NCBI RefSeq assembly: GCF_023051165.1 | Contig: NZ_JALKIG010000022.1 | Span: 1 to 36,227, forward strand | Direction of reading: 5' to 3' | Origin: Veillonella sp. KGMB01456 | GTDB lineage: Bacteria; Bacillota; Negativicutes; Veillonellales; Veillonellaceae | DNA: 36,227 nt | Shown: positions 1 through 8,795 of the stretch, piece after piece | Layout: the number at the start of each line of letters is the position of its first letter | Numbering within the stretch: the stretch's first letter is position 1 | Translations under genes and position numbers: made by a program | The notes under the pieces: model-generated | Told to the model about the DNA's origin: nothing | Databases searched by the model: none | The model's input: the letters and a program-made list of their open reading frames with translations, nothing else

Positions 1-60
1 AAGACCCTTATAGGGTCAGAGCAAACCACCCGTTCTACGGGTGGTTATGATTTATAAATT
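1..60 (+). mobile_element. Possible right end of an IS200/IS605-type (tnpB) element
   Basis: Two hairpins stand side by side: a 6-bp stem at 3-8/12-17 with a 3-nt loop, and a 9-bp stem at 24-32/38-46 with a 5-nt loop, its arm reading AACCACCCG. Adjacent subterminal hairpins of this kind, with an ACCACCC arm, are what I recall from the right ends of IS200/IS605 and tnpB elements, where they also form the 3' part of the omega RNA. The transposase would lie just before base 1, outside the window. The second hairpin has no clear T-run, so an ordinary terminator is less likely but not excluded. The family assignment rests on memory of the motif, not on a search. Confidence 0.4.
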
Positions 61-719
61 TATTAAAATTAAAATGAAGTGTTTATTTAGTTGATAAATA
101 TATTTAACGATTCGTGTATAAAAACGTGATAAAATAGATGACTTTTATATAAAAAAGATGAATCAGTGTTAATTTTATAGAAAAATATGAAAAATAATTA
201 TTATTTTTAAGTTAAAATTATTCTTTGTTTTAAGTTAATCGAAAATCATAAATAAGGCATGAATCATGGTTTATTCATAAAAAAGCTCGTGCGTGAAATT
301 TTAATGTAATCTTGTTTAAAAATACATAATTATTGAAATAGTCCGCTTTTTGGACTATATGCTTTACTATCGGTAATTTTGATTTCATAAAAATGAAGAG
401 TCATTTGGTAAATTATGAAGAGTTAAATAACATTTACTTCATCTAATCATTAGGTATATGATAGATTAGAAATCAAGTAATATTATTTACTCCTATATAT
501 TTATTTATGTTAGTTGTGAGTGAAAGAAGATGCATACAATAAAAAATATATTTGATGTGAATAATGGTTTGATTAGACTCAACATGAAAAAATAATTAAA
601 ATTCATCGGGGGGGTAATCGGACTTTTACTGTGGGATTGTAGTGTAGCGAGAATTTGGATAGGGAGACTTGGGGACAAAAACTAGACAAGTGTGTTACAG
701 TTTTGAAAGAGGTATGACT
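61..719. other. AT-rich intergenic region upstream of the first adhesin gene
   Basis: About 660 bases with no convincing gene. It contains a 7-bp hairpin at 338-344/352-358 without a T-run and a run of seven G at 608-614, conspicuous in such AT-rich DNA. I could not fix a promoter with a good -35/-10 pair. The last 60 bases carry the ribosome site GAAAGAGG (705-712), which serves the ATG at 720. A long, very AT-rich leader is also present ahead of the second adhesin gene. Confidence 0.6.
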
Positions 720-3548
720 ATGAAAAAAGGGAAAAACATTAAGTTGGCAACTAAATTAGCGTTAGCGGCTTTGGTTGGTGTAACGTCTTTGAGTGTGTAT
801 ACGGTTGATGCAGCGGGTTTGACCGGGTCTTATGTAGGGATTGGTAAAGAACCAACAAGTACGGATGTCCTTGATAAGGGTACTGAAGTGAATACGGCTA
901 CAGATAGTATTATCGATTATCGTCAAACGACCAATGCTCAAGGTGCTGTTTTTTCTAGAACACCAACTAACAACAACAAAAACGGGGAAGGCGTTGATGG
1001 TCAATCGGCAGGTAATAAAAATGATACAAATAGCACAGGCAACACAGCTATCGGTATTGGTGCTTATTCGGCTCGTAACTACAGTACGGCCATTGGTACT
1101 TATGCTGAAGCCATTACTGGTTCTACAGCTGTAGGTTCTGGTGCTTATGCTGGCGATAAAAGCTCGTCTTTTGGTAAAAATACTTATGCGAAGACGAACG
1201 CTGTTTCTTTAGGTAACGGGGCACGTTCTTCATAAGGCGTTGCTATTGGCTCTGGTGCTTCGGCGGGTCTATTTTATAAATACTTACAAAGCGATGGATC
1301 TCAAAACTATAACGTAATTAATTATAGTATGGCTATTGGTAACGATGCCACAGCCGTCGGTGGCATTGCTATCGGTGCTAACTCCTCGACTAGTAGCGTG
1401 TATGGTGTAGCGCTTGGCCAGAGTGCCAAGGTTGCTTATAGCGGTGTTGCTTTAGGTACAGATGCTAACGTTAAAGTTTCGACCGGCGTTGCTTTAGGCA
1501 CGTCATCTATCGCTGATCGTCGCTCTAACACGATCGGCTATGTTCCGTTTGCCGATGACGGTAATGGTAGTTATGTACCTGCCAGTGCAGAAGCTTTGGC
1601 AGGGGCTATCAGTGCCAGTGATGTTTCTAAAGACTTTGCTACCACTTATGCAAGCCAAATTACAAAATTTAATGAATTAAATGCAGCTTATTATGCGGCC
1701 GCAGATGAAGTTGATAAACAAGATGAAATTATTAGGAATACTAAAGGCAGTACTATTGCATCTGAACAAGAAGCTTACGCAGCTGCAGTAACTGCTAAAG
1801 CCAAAGCTCAGGCTGATGCCGTTGCCGCCACGAATGCTTTAAACGCATGGACGAAAGCTAACCAAGATTTTACAGCAGCTTTAGGTCAACAACGTACTGA
1901 ACTTGGTGTTTTCAAATCTACCAGTGGTGCAGTCGGTGTTGGTGCTACAACATATAGCAGTGATGGTCGTGTAACTTCTATATTGACTCGTCAAATTACA
2001 AATGTAGCTGCAGGTACTACTGATACTGATGCAGTCAACGTAGCTCAGTTAAAACGTGTAGCTAACGCTACTATTTCTAATATTACAGTAGGTGCCGATA
2101 AAGCTAGCACAGCTGACGGTTTAGCCATTACTAGTGATGCGGATAAAACCCGTATCGATATTGTTGGTGCTAACGATAATATTACGACTTCCGTTGATGC
2201 AGATAAACGTTTAATTCAGGTTGGTTTGAGCAATACTTTGGATTTATCCGATGCCGGTAGCATCACATTTGGTGAAAACGGTACTACTTTAAATAACTCC
2301 GGTTTAACTATTGGTGCACCATCCGGAAGCAAAACATCCAACATTATAATCCAATCCGGTAATGTAAATATGGGTGGTAATATAATTAAAAATGTTGGCA
2401 ATGGCAGTGTAGTAGAAGGATCCACTGATGCCGTTAACGGCGGTCAGTTGTATGATGTTCAGAAACAGATTAATGATATTGCTGGAGAAAATGGTAGCTT
2501 GTCTCAAAAAGCCAATACCAACTTGGATAATCTTAACGAAGCAGGTAAAAAAGTAATTACTGATGCAGCACAGAAAGCCGTTACCGTTAAGAATGGTGAC
2601 AACTTCATTAAAGTTGGCTTAAATGAAGAACAACAGAAATCCGGTGTAAACCAATATGACGTATCCTTAGACAAAGACGCTTTGCGTGATGCATTAGGTA
2701 CAGGTACTAATACAGCCGGGGACAAGAACCTCATTACCGGGGATACTTTGAACCAAGCTATTAATTCTGTTGTGACTGGTCAGGCTAGTGATACTCATAT
2801 CACAAATGTTGCTAAAGAAAACATTAAATTAGCCGATGGTAATAACACTACAGTTAGAACAGTAAGTGATGTTAAAGATGGTGCAATTACTTATGCCGTA
2901 GATGTTTCCGATGACGCTATTAAAAATGCAGTTAAACCTGAATTGGATCAGAAAGCTAATATTGACGGTTCCAACTTAAGTACTGAAAACATCAATAACT
3001 GGAAAAATACATTAGGTGTTACTAATGTAAATCAGAGTGTTACGGAAGTTACTAACCGTGTAGATTCTTTGGAAACTAATGTATCTAACTTAAATGACAG
3101 TGTAAGCAACTTAAACGGTCGTGTAAACAGTTTGAATGATCGTGTAGATAAAGTTGGTGCCGGTGCTGCTGCATTAGCAGGTTTACATCCATTGGAATTC
3201 AATCCACAAGATAAATTCTCCGCCGCTGCTTCCTTAGGTAGCTATAAAGGCGATTCCGCTGCTGCTATCGGTGCATTCTATCGTCCAAATGCTGATACTA
3301 TGTTCAGCGTAGCCAGCACACTTGGTGATGAAACAATGTTTAATGTTGGCGTATCCTTGAAATTCGGTCAAAAAGGTGATGCTATTTACAGAACAGGTAC
3401 AACTGTTGACGTAAGCGGTTTACAAAATGAAGTATCCGACCTTAAAGCTCAGAATAAAGGCTTGGCAGATACCGTAGCTCAACAGCAAACTGAATTAGAA
3501 CAACAACGTGCCTTGATTCAGCAGTTGATGGCTAAAGTAGGTATGTAA
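720..3548 (+). pseudogene. YadA-type trimeric autotransporter adhesin, interrupted by an in-frame stop
   Basis: Trimeric autotransporter (type Vc secretion) that would sit in the outer membrane and bind host or partner cells. Reading through 943 codons gives a signal peptide (about 1-32, ending VDAA), a head of AIG-type Hep_Hag repeats (about 115-290), a helical Ala/Glu-rich insert (about 290-410), a neck (from 422, with AAGTTDTDAVNVAQLK), a coiled-coil stalk, a YadA anchor (808-882, ending in SLKF) and a 60-residue coiled-coil tail. Codon 172 (1233-1235) is TAA with the frame unchanged: the sequence reads ARSS-stop-GVAIGSG, where the paralogous repeats would favour Tyr. Translation would give only a 171-residue secreted fragment without an anchor. 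Start chosen at 720 because GAAAGAGG lies 7 nt upstream; an ATG at 714 is too close to it. Could be a true null, an off-state allele or a sequence error. The rest of the frame is undamaged. Confidence 0.75.
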
Positions 3549-3642
3549 TATCGAACCTATAATATGAGGTAACAGTTTTAATACTATTTATTTGATTTAA
3601 TATAGTTTTACTATGAAATCACAATAAAATGTAAGAAATAAA

Positions 3643-3698
3643 GAAGAAGTCAAAGTAATTTTGGTAATTTACCTAAATTTTACTTTGACTTCTTTTTT
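3643..3698 (+). terminator. Rho-independent terminator after the first adhesin gene
   Basis: A perfect 15-bp stem (3644-3658 with 3680-3694), with a small inner GGTA/TACC stem in its loop and a run of T on the 3' side. It lies about 95 bases after the stop codon. Confidence 0.85.
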
Positions 3699-4306
3699 CT
3701 ATACTGTTTTTGTATTATTTATTGAAATTTTTTAAGTACCACTAATGTAATATTTCAAATGAGTAAAAGACATTGACTTTAGAAAATAGAAGGATTTTTA
3801 AATAATATATTAAATTATATTTCAAAATTTATATATAAAAAAATAAGATTACTGTCAAAAAAATTAATTGCTTTCATGAAAACTTTATGATATGATTTTT
3901 ACAAAATGAATATGAGATGTAGTTATTCAACAAGATATAACTTTATGAGATATTATAGTTAATTAAAAAATAATCTAATTTTATATAAAATTATTTGCAT
4001 TTAATATGTTGATTAGAAATTGCTTGTAAACTATTATTTTACAAAGAGTATACAATATAATATCTTAAAAAGTTATTTGTTGATTTTTTCAAAATAGACT
4101 TAATGATTATTTATTTTTTAAGGGAAAGCTTATTCATTAAATTACATTTAAGTGATTAATGAAATTAAGATAAAAATAAAATAGGAAAAATTATTTTTGG
4201 AAATGTGTATTTTACTGCAGAATATATTCCGTTAAATCTAACATCTTTTTATTTGATGTTAGTGTTTAGTTAGTGTAGGTGTTTTGAGAGCAAGAGGAGT
4301 TTGTAG
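3699..4306. other. AT-rich intergenic region between the two adhesin genes
   Basis: About 600 bases, extremely AT-rich, with no open frame of note. The one clear structure is an 8-bp hairpin (4238-4245 with 4255-4262, loop of 9) some 45 bases before the next start codon, which would fall in the leader of that mRNA. No T-run follows, so it is more likely a leader structure than a terminator. I could not assign a promoter with confidence. Confidence 0.5.
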
Positions 4307-7300
4307 ATGAAAAATAAAAAACAATTGGCGTTGGCAGTATCTTTAGCAGTATTAGGCGGCACAGCTTTAACAACACAGTCATTAGCTGCGGAAGTGGCAA
4401 CACCTTCAAAAGCTAATGAACTTCAAGCCGGCAATTATGTATATGTTACGAATGCTATTAGTGTAGGTACGGCTACTAATAGCACTGTGGGGAACGTTGA
4501 TAATGGAACTCAAACATATTCGGTAGAGGTAGGGTATTCGGAAGATAAGTCTGCTACGGATGAAACATTAGCGATTAATGTTGACAATGTTAATAATAAA
4601 GTAACCGGTGCTATGGCTACGGGGTATGGTGCGTCAGATACAGGTTTATTGGCCAATGCCAATGGTGTAAAATCTCAAGCTAACGGTGATGCATCGCTAG
4701 CGTTTGGTACGCAAGCCATAAGCTCTGGTTCCAGTACTATTGCCATCGGTACTGATGCTCAGGCCGGTAATACCAGTGGTATTGATTCCTCCAGTGGTGA
4801 TGGTGCCATTGCTATCGGCTTGGGATCACGCGCTAATGAGAATCTGAGCCTCGCGATTGGTGGTAATGCTCAATCCAGTGCGATTTCCAGTACTGCTATT
4901 GGTGCATTTGCCAGAACAAGCGGTATTTCGTCTACTGCCATCGGTGGCGCGGCACAAGCTGAATATGACGGCGATATTGCCATTGGCGTGGGTAGTTATG
5001 TAAATAGTGCGGCGGTAACTCCTGTTGGCACTGCTGCTGGTGGTGCCGGCTTAGCGGTTGGTTATTTGGCAAAAACGACAGGTGCTTCGGCATTAGCATT
5101 AGGATCGAAGGCAAAAGCCAATAGCCAAACAACGATAGCAATTGGTTCCGAGGCTACGGATGCACCGGGAAGTATTCAGTCCATTGCTCTTGGTACCAGT
5201 GCTAAAGCTTTTAATAGAATTGCTTTAGCTGTGGGTAGTAATTCCGTTACAAACGGCCAAAGTGGTATTGCTGTAGGTAGTTATTCAAAAGCTCGTGGCG
5301 ATTACGCGATTGGTGTAGGTAGCAGAGCTAATGCCATCGGTTATAAGAGTATAGCAATTGGTGAAAATACACGTGCCGTTGGTGATGCAGTTGCCATTGG
5401 CAATGCTGCGACTGTAGGCTCTACCAGCAGTAGTAACGCATCTGTCATTGGTGGTGTAGCCATCGGTAATAATTCCAAAGCCACTGTATCCTATGGTGTA
5501 AAAGGCTACGATCCATTAAATAATGCAGTTGTTTCAGAAATGAACACAGTTTTGACCGGTGATAATTTAGCAACTTATGAAAAAAATAAAGATGCAGTTG
5601 CCGGATACCGAACTGCTATGGAAAATGCAGAAAAAGCATATAAAGCTTTTGATAGTACTTACCAAAGTAAGGTGACGGCTATTATGAATGATGGGACCAA
5701 AACGGATACTCAAAAACAATCTGAACTACAAGCTCTTTATACAGAAAAAGGAAGACTAGCCAATTTATATAATCAAAGTACATTATGGGTCTTTGCTACT
5801 GATGAAGGGGATGAGGCGAATGATTACGGTAAAGCAGCCGGTGCTTGGGAATCTACTAATAGTGCCTTTGCTATCGGTAACAGCGACCTCGGCCTTACTC
5901 GTCAAATCACCGGTGTAGCTGCCGGTACCCAAGATACCGATGCGGTTAACGTGGCACAGTTAAAACGTAGTCGCGTAACCTTGGTTGCAGGCAACAATGT
6001 AACACTTTTAGACGTGGCTGAAGATAAGTCCACTGGTATGGTATACAAAGTAAACGCCTTACGCACTGATGTGGCTGTGGACGGAACATTGAAATTAACT
6101 ACTGATTCATCTAAAGCAGTAACTGAAGGTGTTACTACTTACACTGTTGGCTTAAGTGATGATTTAACTTCGAAGATTAATAGCGCAGCAAAGCAAGATT
6201 TATCTAATCTTTCTGATGATGGCAAAACAGTTGTTCGAGACTTAGCAAAAGCTTCAGTAATTGTAACTCAAGCTGACGATGCGCAATATATTTCGGTAAC
6301 ACCGGACAATTCTGATGCTAACAAAACGACTTACAAAGTTGGTCTTAATTTAGATAGTCTTAAAGCCGGTTTAACTGCCGGTGATAAGAGCCTAGCTACC
6401 AAAGCTGACGTAACAGGGCTCAGTGAAGTTGTACAAAATCAAATTAAGAGTTTAACAGATAGTCAGTTGAAAGAAGCGGATGTAAAAGATATTGCTAAAG
6501 ATTCCATCAAGGTTATAGATGGTGTCAATACAACTGTTACAGAAGGTGTTGGTGAAAATGGTGCTAAAACCTTTGCAGTTAACGTATCTAACGATGCAAT
6601 CAAAAATGCCGTTCAACCGGAGCTTGATAAGAAGTTAAATTCAGACGGCTCTAATTTGAAAGATACATTGGTAGATACATTAAAAGATCGATTAGGTGTT
6701 AACGATGCGCAACAAGGTCTTAAAGATGTAAACAGTCGTATTGATGCAACCAATACCTTGGCCACTGAAGCACATGATCGCATCACAGATACTAACACTC
6801 GAGTAAATGACATTGACACCAAAGTTCAGACCATTGATGGTAAAGTAACGACTATCGAAGGCAATGTAAGCACATTAAGAACTGATGTAAACAACATTTC
6901 CGCCAATGTAAGTACTTTAAACACCAATGTAGATACGCTCACTACGAATGTGAACACGTTGACAACAGATTTGGGCAATCTTACAAATGACGTGAATACA
7001 CTTTCTGAAAATGTAGGTGCAATCGCAAGTGATGTTTCGGCTATTAATAATCGTGTAGGTAAACTCGACCAACGTCTTGATAAGGTAGGGGCATCCGCGG
7101 CAGCGTTGGCAGCTTTACATCCGCTTCAATTCGATGAAGAAGATAAATTCACCGTAGCTGCCGGTATCGGTAATTACAAAGGTGAACAGGCTATGGCTCT
7201 CGGTGCCTTTTACCAAGCTAACGAAGATACTTTGTTTAGTGTAGGTGGTACGCTTGGTGATGAAAACATGGTAAACCTAGGCGTGTCCTTACGTTTTGGT

Positions 7301-7498
7301 TCCAAAGGTGAAGGCGACCGTCCAAGCGGTCCGAAAGCTGTTCGTGCACTTACTTCCGAAGTAGCGACTTTGCAGGCTAAGAATACAAGCCTTGAAAATA
7401 CGGTAGCAACGCAGCAAGATCGTTTGGCTCAGCAAGAAGCTGAATTAGCGGCACAGCGTCAATTGATTGAACAGTTGGTAGCCAAAGTAGGCTTATAA
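4307..7498 (+). CDS. YadA-type trimeric autotransporter adhesin (intact)
   Basis: A 1063-residue outer-membrane adhesin of the type Vc family. Order of parts: signal peptide (1-28, ending SLAA); head with many AIG/AVG repeats such as STAIG and IAIG (about 110-395), typical of the YadA/Hep_Hag beta-roll; helical, charged insert (about 405-515); neck from 530 (LTRQITGVAAGTQDTDAVN); mixed stalk; seven-residue coiled-coil repeats of the TNVNTL type (about 850-920); YadA anchor (about 920-997, ending in SLRF). Another 66 residues follow the anchor, Gln/Glu/Leu-rich and coiled-coil-like, ending in LVAKVGL. Such proteins normally end at the anchor. Start supported by AAGAGGAG 7 nt upstream. Paralogue of the broken gene before it, with the same layout. 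Likely role in adherence or coaggregation; the binding partner cannot be read from the sequence. Confidence 0.93.
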   Translation: MKNKKQLALAVSLAVLGGTALTTQSLAAEVATPSKANELQAGNYVYVTNAISVGTATNSTVGNVDNGTQTYSVEVGYSEDKSATDETLAINVDNVNNKVTGAMATGYGASDTGLLANANGVKSQANGDASLAFGTQAISSGSSTIAIGTDAQAGNTSGIDSSSGDGAIAIGLGSRANENLSLAIGGNAQSSAISSTAIGAFARTSGISSTAIGGAAQAEYDGDIAIGVGSYVNSAAVTPVGTAAGGAGLAVGYLAKTTGASALALGSKAKANSQTTIAIGSEATDAPGSIQSIALGTSAKAFNRIALAVGSNSVTNGQSGIAVGSYSKARGDYAIGVGSRANAIGYKSIAIGENTRAVGDAVAIGNAATVGSTSSSNASVIGGVAIGNNSKATVSYGVKGYDPLNNAVVSEMNTVLTGDNLATYEKNKDAVAGYRTAMENAEKAYKAFDSTYQSKVTAIMNDGTKTDTQKQSELQALYTEKGRLANLYNQSTLWVFATDEGDEANDYGKAAGAWESTNSAFAIGNSDLGLTRQITGVAAGTQDTDAVNVAQLKRSRVTLVAGNNVTLLDVAEDKSTGMVYKVNALRTDVAVDGTLKLTTDSSKAVTEGVTTYTVGLSDDLTSKINSAAKQDLSNLSDDGKTVVRDLAKASVIVTQADDAQYISVTPDNSDANKTTYKVGLNLDSLKAGLTAGDKSLATKADVTGLSEVVQNQIKSLTDSQLKEADVKDIAKDSIKVIDGVNTTVTEGVGENGAKTFAVNVSNDAIKNAVQPELDKKLNSDGSNLKDTLVDTLKDRLGVNDAQQGLKDVNSRIDATNTLATEAHDRITDTNTRVNDIDTKVQTIDGKVTTIEGNVSTLRTDVNNISANVSTLNTNVDTLTTNVNTLTTDLGNLTNDVNTLSENVGAIASDVSAINNRVGKLDQRLDKVGASAAALAALHPLQFDEEDKFTVAAGIGNYKGEQAMALGAFYQANEDTLFSVGGTLGDENMVNLGVSLRFGSKGEGDRPSGPKAVRALTSEVATLQAKNTSLENTVATQQDRLAQQEAELAAQRQLIEQLVAKVGL

Positions 7499-7637
7499 TT
7501 TCCGGCAGTATTACATTAAAATCATCAGAATGGGCATCTGTGGTTTTAACAAAAGAACTATTGAGGTTTAATCATTACAATTAATCGTTACATTATTTGT
7601 TATATAATTGTTTTTACAATTATATAATAAATAGAGG

Positions 7638-7678
7638 GAGTGGCTTGTCAGAGAAATTTGACAAGCCCTTTTCTTATT
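7638..7678 (+). terminator. Rho-independent terminator after the second adhesin gene
   Basis: A 9-bp stem (7642-7650 with 7659-7667, arm GGCTTGTCA), an 8-nt loop and a pyrimidine/T-rich tail, about 145 bases after the adhesin stop codon. Confidence 0.8.
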
Positions 7679-7747
7679 TCATCAAACTTATAAATCTAAA
7701 CAATAGATAAATTTAAACGTAAAGGGTACCTCTATGCCTCTTATTTA

Positions 7748-7756
7748 TGGTAAAAT
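7748..7756 (+). promoter_or_regulatory. Extended -10 promoter for the TVP38 family gene
   Basis: TGG followed by TAAAAT (7751-7756) matches the TGn extended -10 form. No good -35 is seen, as often with extended -10 promoters. The expected start of transcription, near 7763, is just before the palindrome at 7772. Confidence 0.45.
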
Positions 7757-7771
7757 ACAAGTGAACAATAG

Positions 7772-7791
7772 ATTTCGAAATATTTCGAAAT
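7772..7791. promoter_or_regulatory. Perfect 20-bp palindrome, operator candidate
   Basis: Two copies of TTTCGAAA, each itself a palindrome, are joined so that the whole 20 bases equal their own reverse complement. It lies just downstream of the candidate -10 and about 90 bases before the TVP38-type gene, where a repressor could block transcription. The regulator is unknown. Confidence 0.5.
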
Positions 7792-7878
7792 AATGGTAAG
7801 GTCATTTTTGTTTTATTTGTGATTTTAAAACATGTGAGTATATGTTTTATATAGAGTTAATTAGTATGAGGGTACTGA

Positions 7879-8580
7879 ATGAAAGCAGAAACAAAGGTTA
7901 AAGTATTTGTTGTTGTATTAGCAGTCGTTTTATTGGCTAGCTTGGAGCTCATTGTGCCGGGCTTTTACGGTGATATGATTGACTTGATGGGCACCGGTGA
8001 TGTACATCACATTGCGGAAGTCCTCCAAAGTTATGGTGCCTGGGCATGGGTTATCAGCTTTGTGCTCGATGTAATTATAAATATTGCGGGCTTTTTGCCG
8101 TCCATTTTCTTTTCAACCGCGAACGGTCTAATCTTCGGTTTGATTCCGGGGATTATTATTTCCTGGCTCGCTGAAACGGTGGGCGTTATCATCAGCTTCT
8201 TACTCATGCGTTATATTTTGCGTGACTCTGCTGAAAAGCTCATTCAGAAAAATAAGTTTTTACTTAAAGTTGATGATTTCAGCAGTAAAAACGGGCTCGC
8301 CGTTATGCTGTTTGCCCGTACGATTCCTTATTTTCCATCCGGTATCATTACCGCTTTAGGGGCTATCAGTCGTATCAGCTTGCGTGATTATGCCATTGCC
8401 AACTTAATCGGTAAGTTTCCGTCCACTGCCCTTGAAGTAGTGGTAGGTCACGATGCAGTCATGTTGCATCAGCATTTGGATCGTTTGACGATTATTGTGG
8501 TGGTCGCAACTGTTGTGTATGCCATAGCTTGGTATGGTTATAAGCGTTGGATGAAAAAGCGCGAGCAAACGCCGGAATAA
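7879..8580 (+). CDS. TVP38/TMEM64 (VTT domain) family membrane protein
   Basis: A 233-residue integral membrane protein with about five to six hydrophobic segments. The signature region (about 150-195) reads FARTIPYFPSGIITALGAIS and continues to a conserved Gly/Lys-Phe-Pro segment, as in the VTT/SNARE-associated family that includes bacterial YdjX/YdjZ and DedA-like proteins. Some relatives act in lipid scrambling or membrane homeostasis; the role here is not known. A basic tail (KRWMKKREQ) probably faces the cytoplasm. The gene stands alone, preceded by a terminator and a promoter with a palindrome and followed by about 215 non-coding bases. Confidence 0.88.
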   Translation: MKAETKVKVFVVVLAVVLLASLELIVPGFYGDMIDLMGTGDVHHIAEVLQSYGAWAWVISFVLDVIINIAGFLPSIFFSTANGLIFGLIPGIIISWLAETVGVIISFLLMRYILRDSAEKLIQKNKFLLKVDDFSSKNGLAVMLFARTIPYFPSGIITALGAISRISLRDYAIANLIGKFPSTALEVVVGHDAVMLHQHLDRLTIIVVVATVVYAIAWYGYKRWMKKREQTPE

Positions 8581-8694
8581 GTATCCGCTCATTAAGGCTG
8601 ATTTAAGTTAAACGAAATGTGTTTTTCAAAAACGGAAAATGAATTATCCGGTCGTCGCTTAATATAAACAGTGGTCAAATTCAAAGTTTCATAG

Positions 8695-8700
8695 TAAAAT
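8695..8700 (+). promoter_or_regulatory. Candidate -10 element for the aminotransferase gene
   Basis: TAAAAT at 8695-8700, with a weak -35 (TGGTCA, 8672-8677) at 17-bp spacing. Transcription would start near 8707, just before the hairpin at 8718. Confidence 0.4.
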
Positions 8701-8717
8701 AAATAACAAGTTAAATG

Positions 8718-8743
8718 TAAGCGTACCTACTTGGGTACGCTTA
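8718..8743 (+). other. 10-bp hairpin upstream of the aminotransferase gene
   Basis: A perfect 10-bp stem (8718-8727 with 8734-8743, arm TAAGCGTACC) and a 6-nt loop. The bases after it (TCGTTTA) make a poor T-run. If the promoter at 8695 is right, it forms the 5' end of the aminotransferase mRNA; otherwise it could be a weak terminator for the gene before. Confidence 0.5.
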
Positions 8744-8795
8744 TCGTTTATCCAACATGTAGCTTGGCAGTATAGTAGTAAAAGGAGAGAGAGTT

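Noticed and set aside
338-358. Hairpin as a terminator of a gene before the window
   Set aside because: The stem is only 7 bp and no T-run follows on either strand.
669-719. Upstream extension of the first adhesin gene from a TTG at 669
   Set aside because: No ribosome site fits it, and it would put about 17 extra residues before a normal signal peptide. GAAAGAGG points to the ATG at 720.
4690-5480. Tandem repeats in the adhesin head as a CRISPR or DNA satellite
   Set aside because: The repeats exist at the protein level (AIG-type units) with varied DNA and no constant repeat-spacer pattern.
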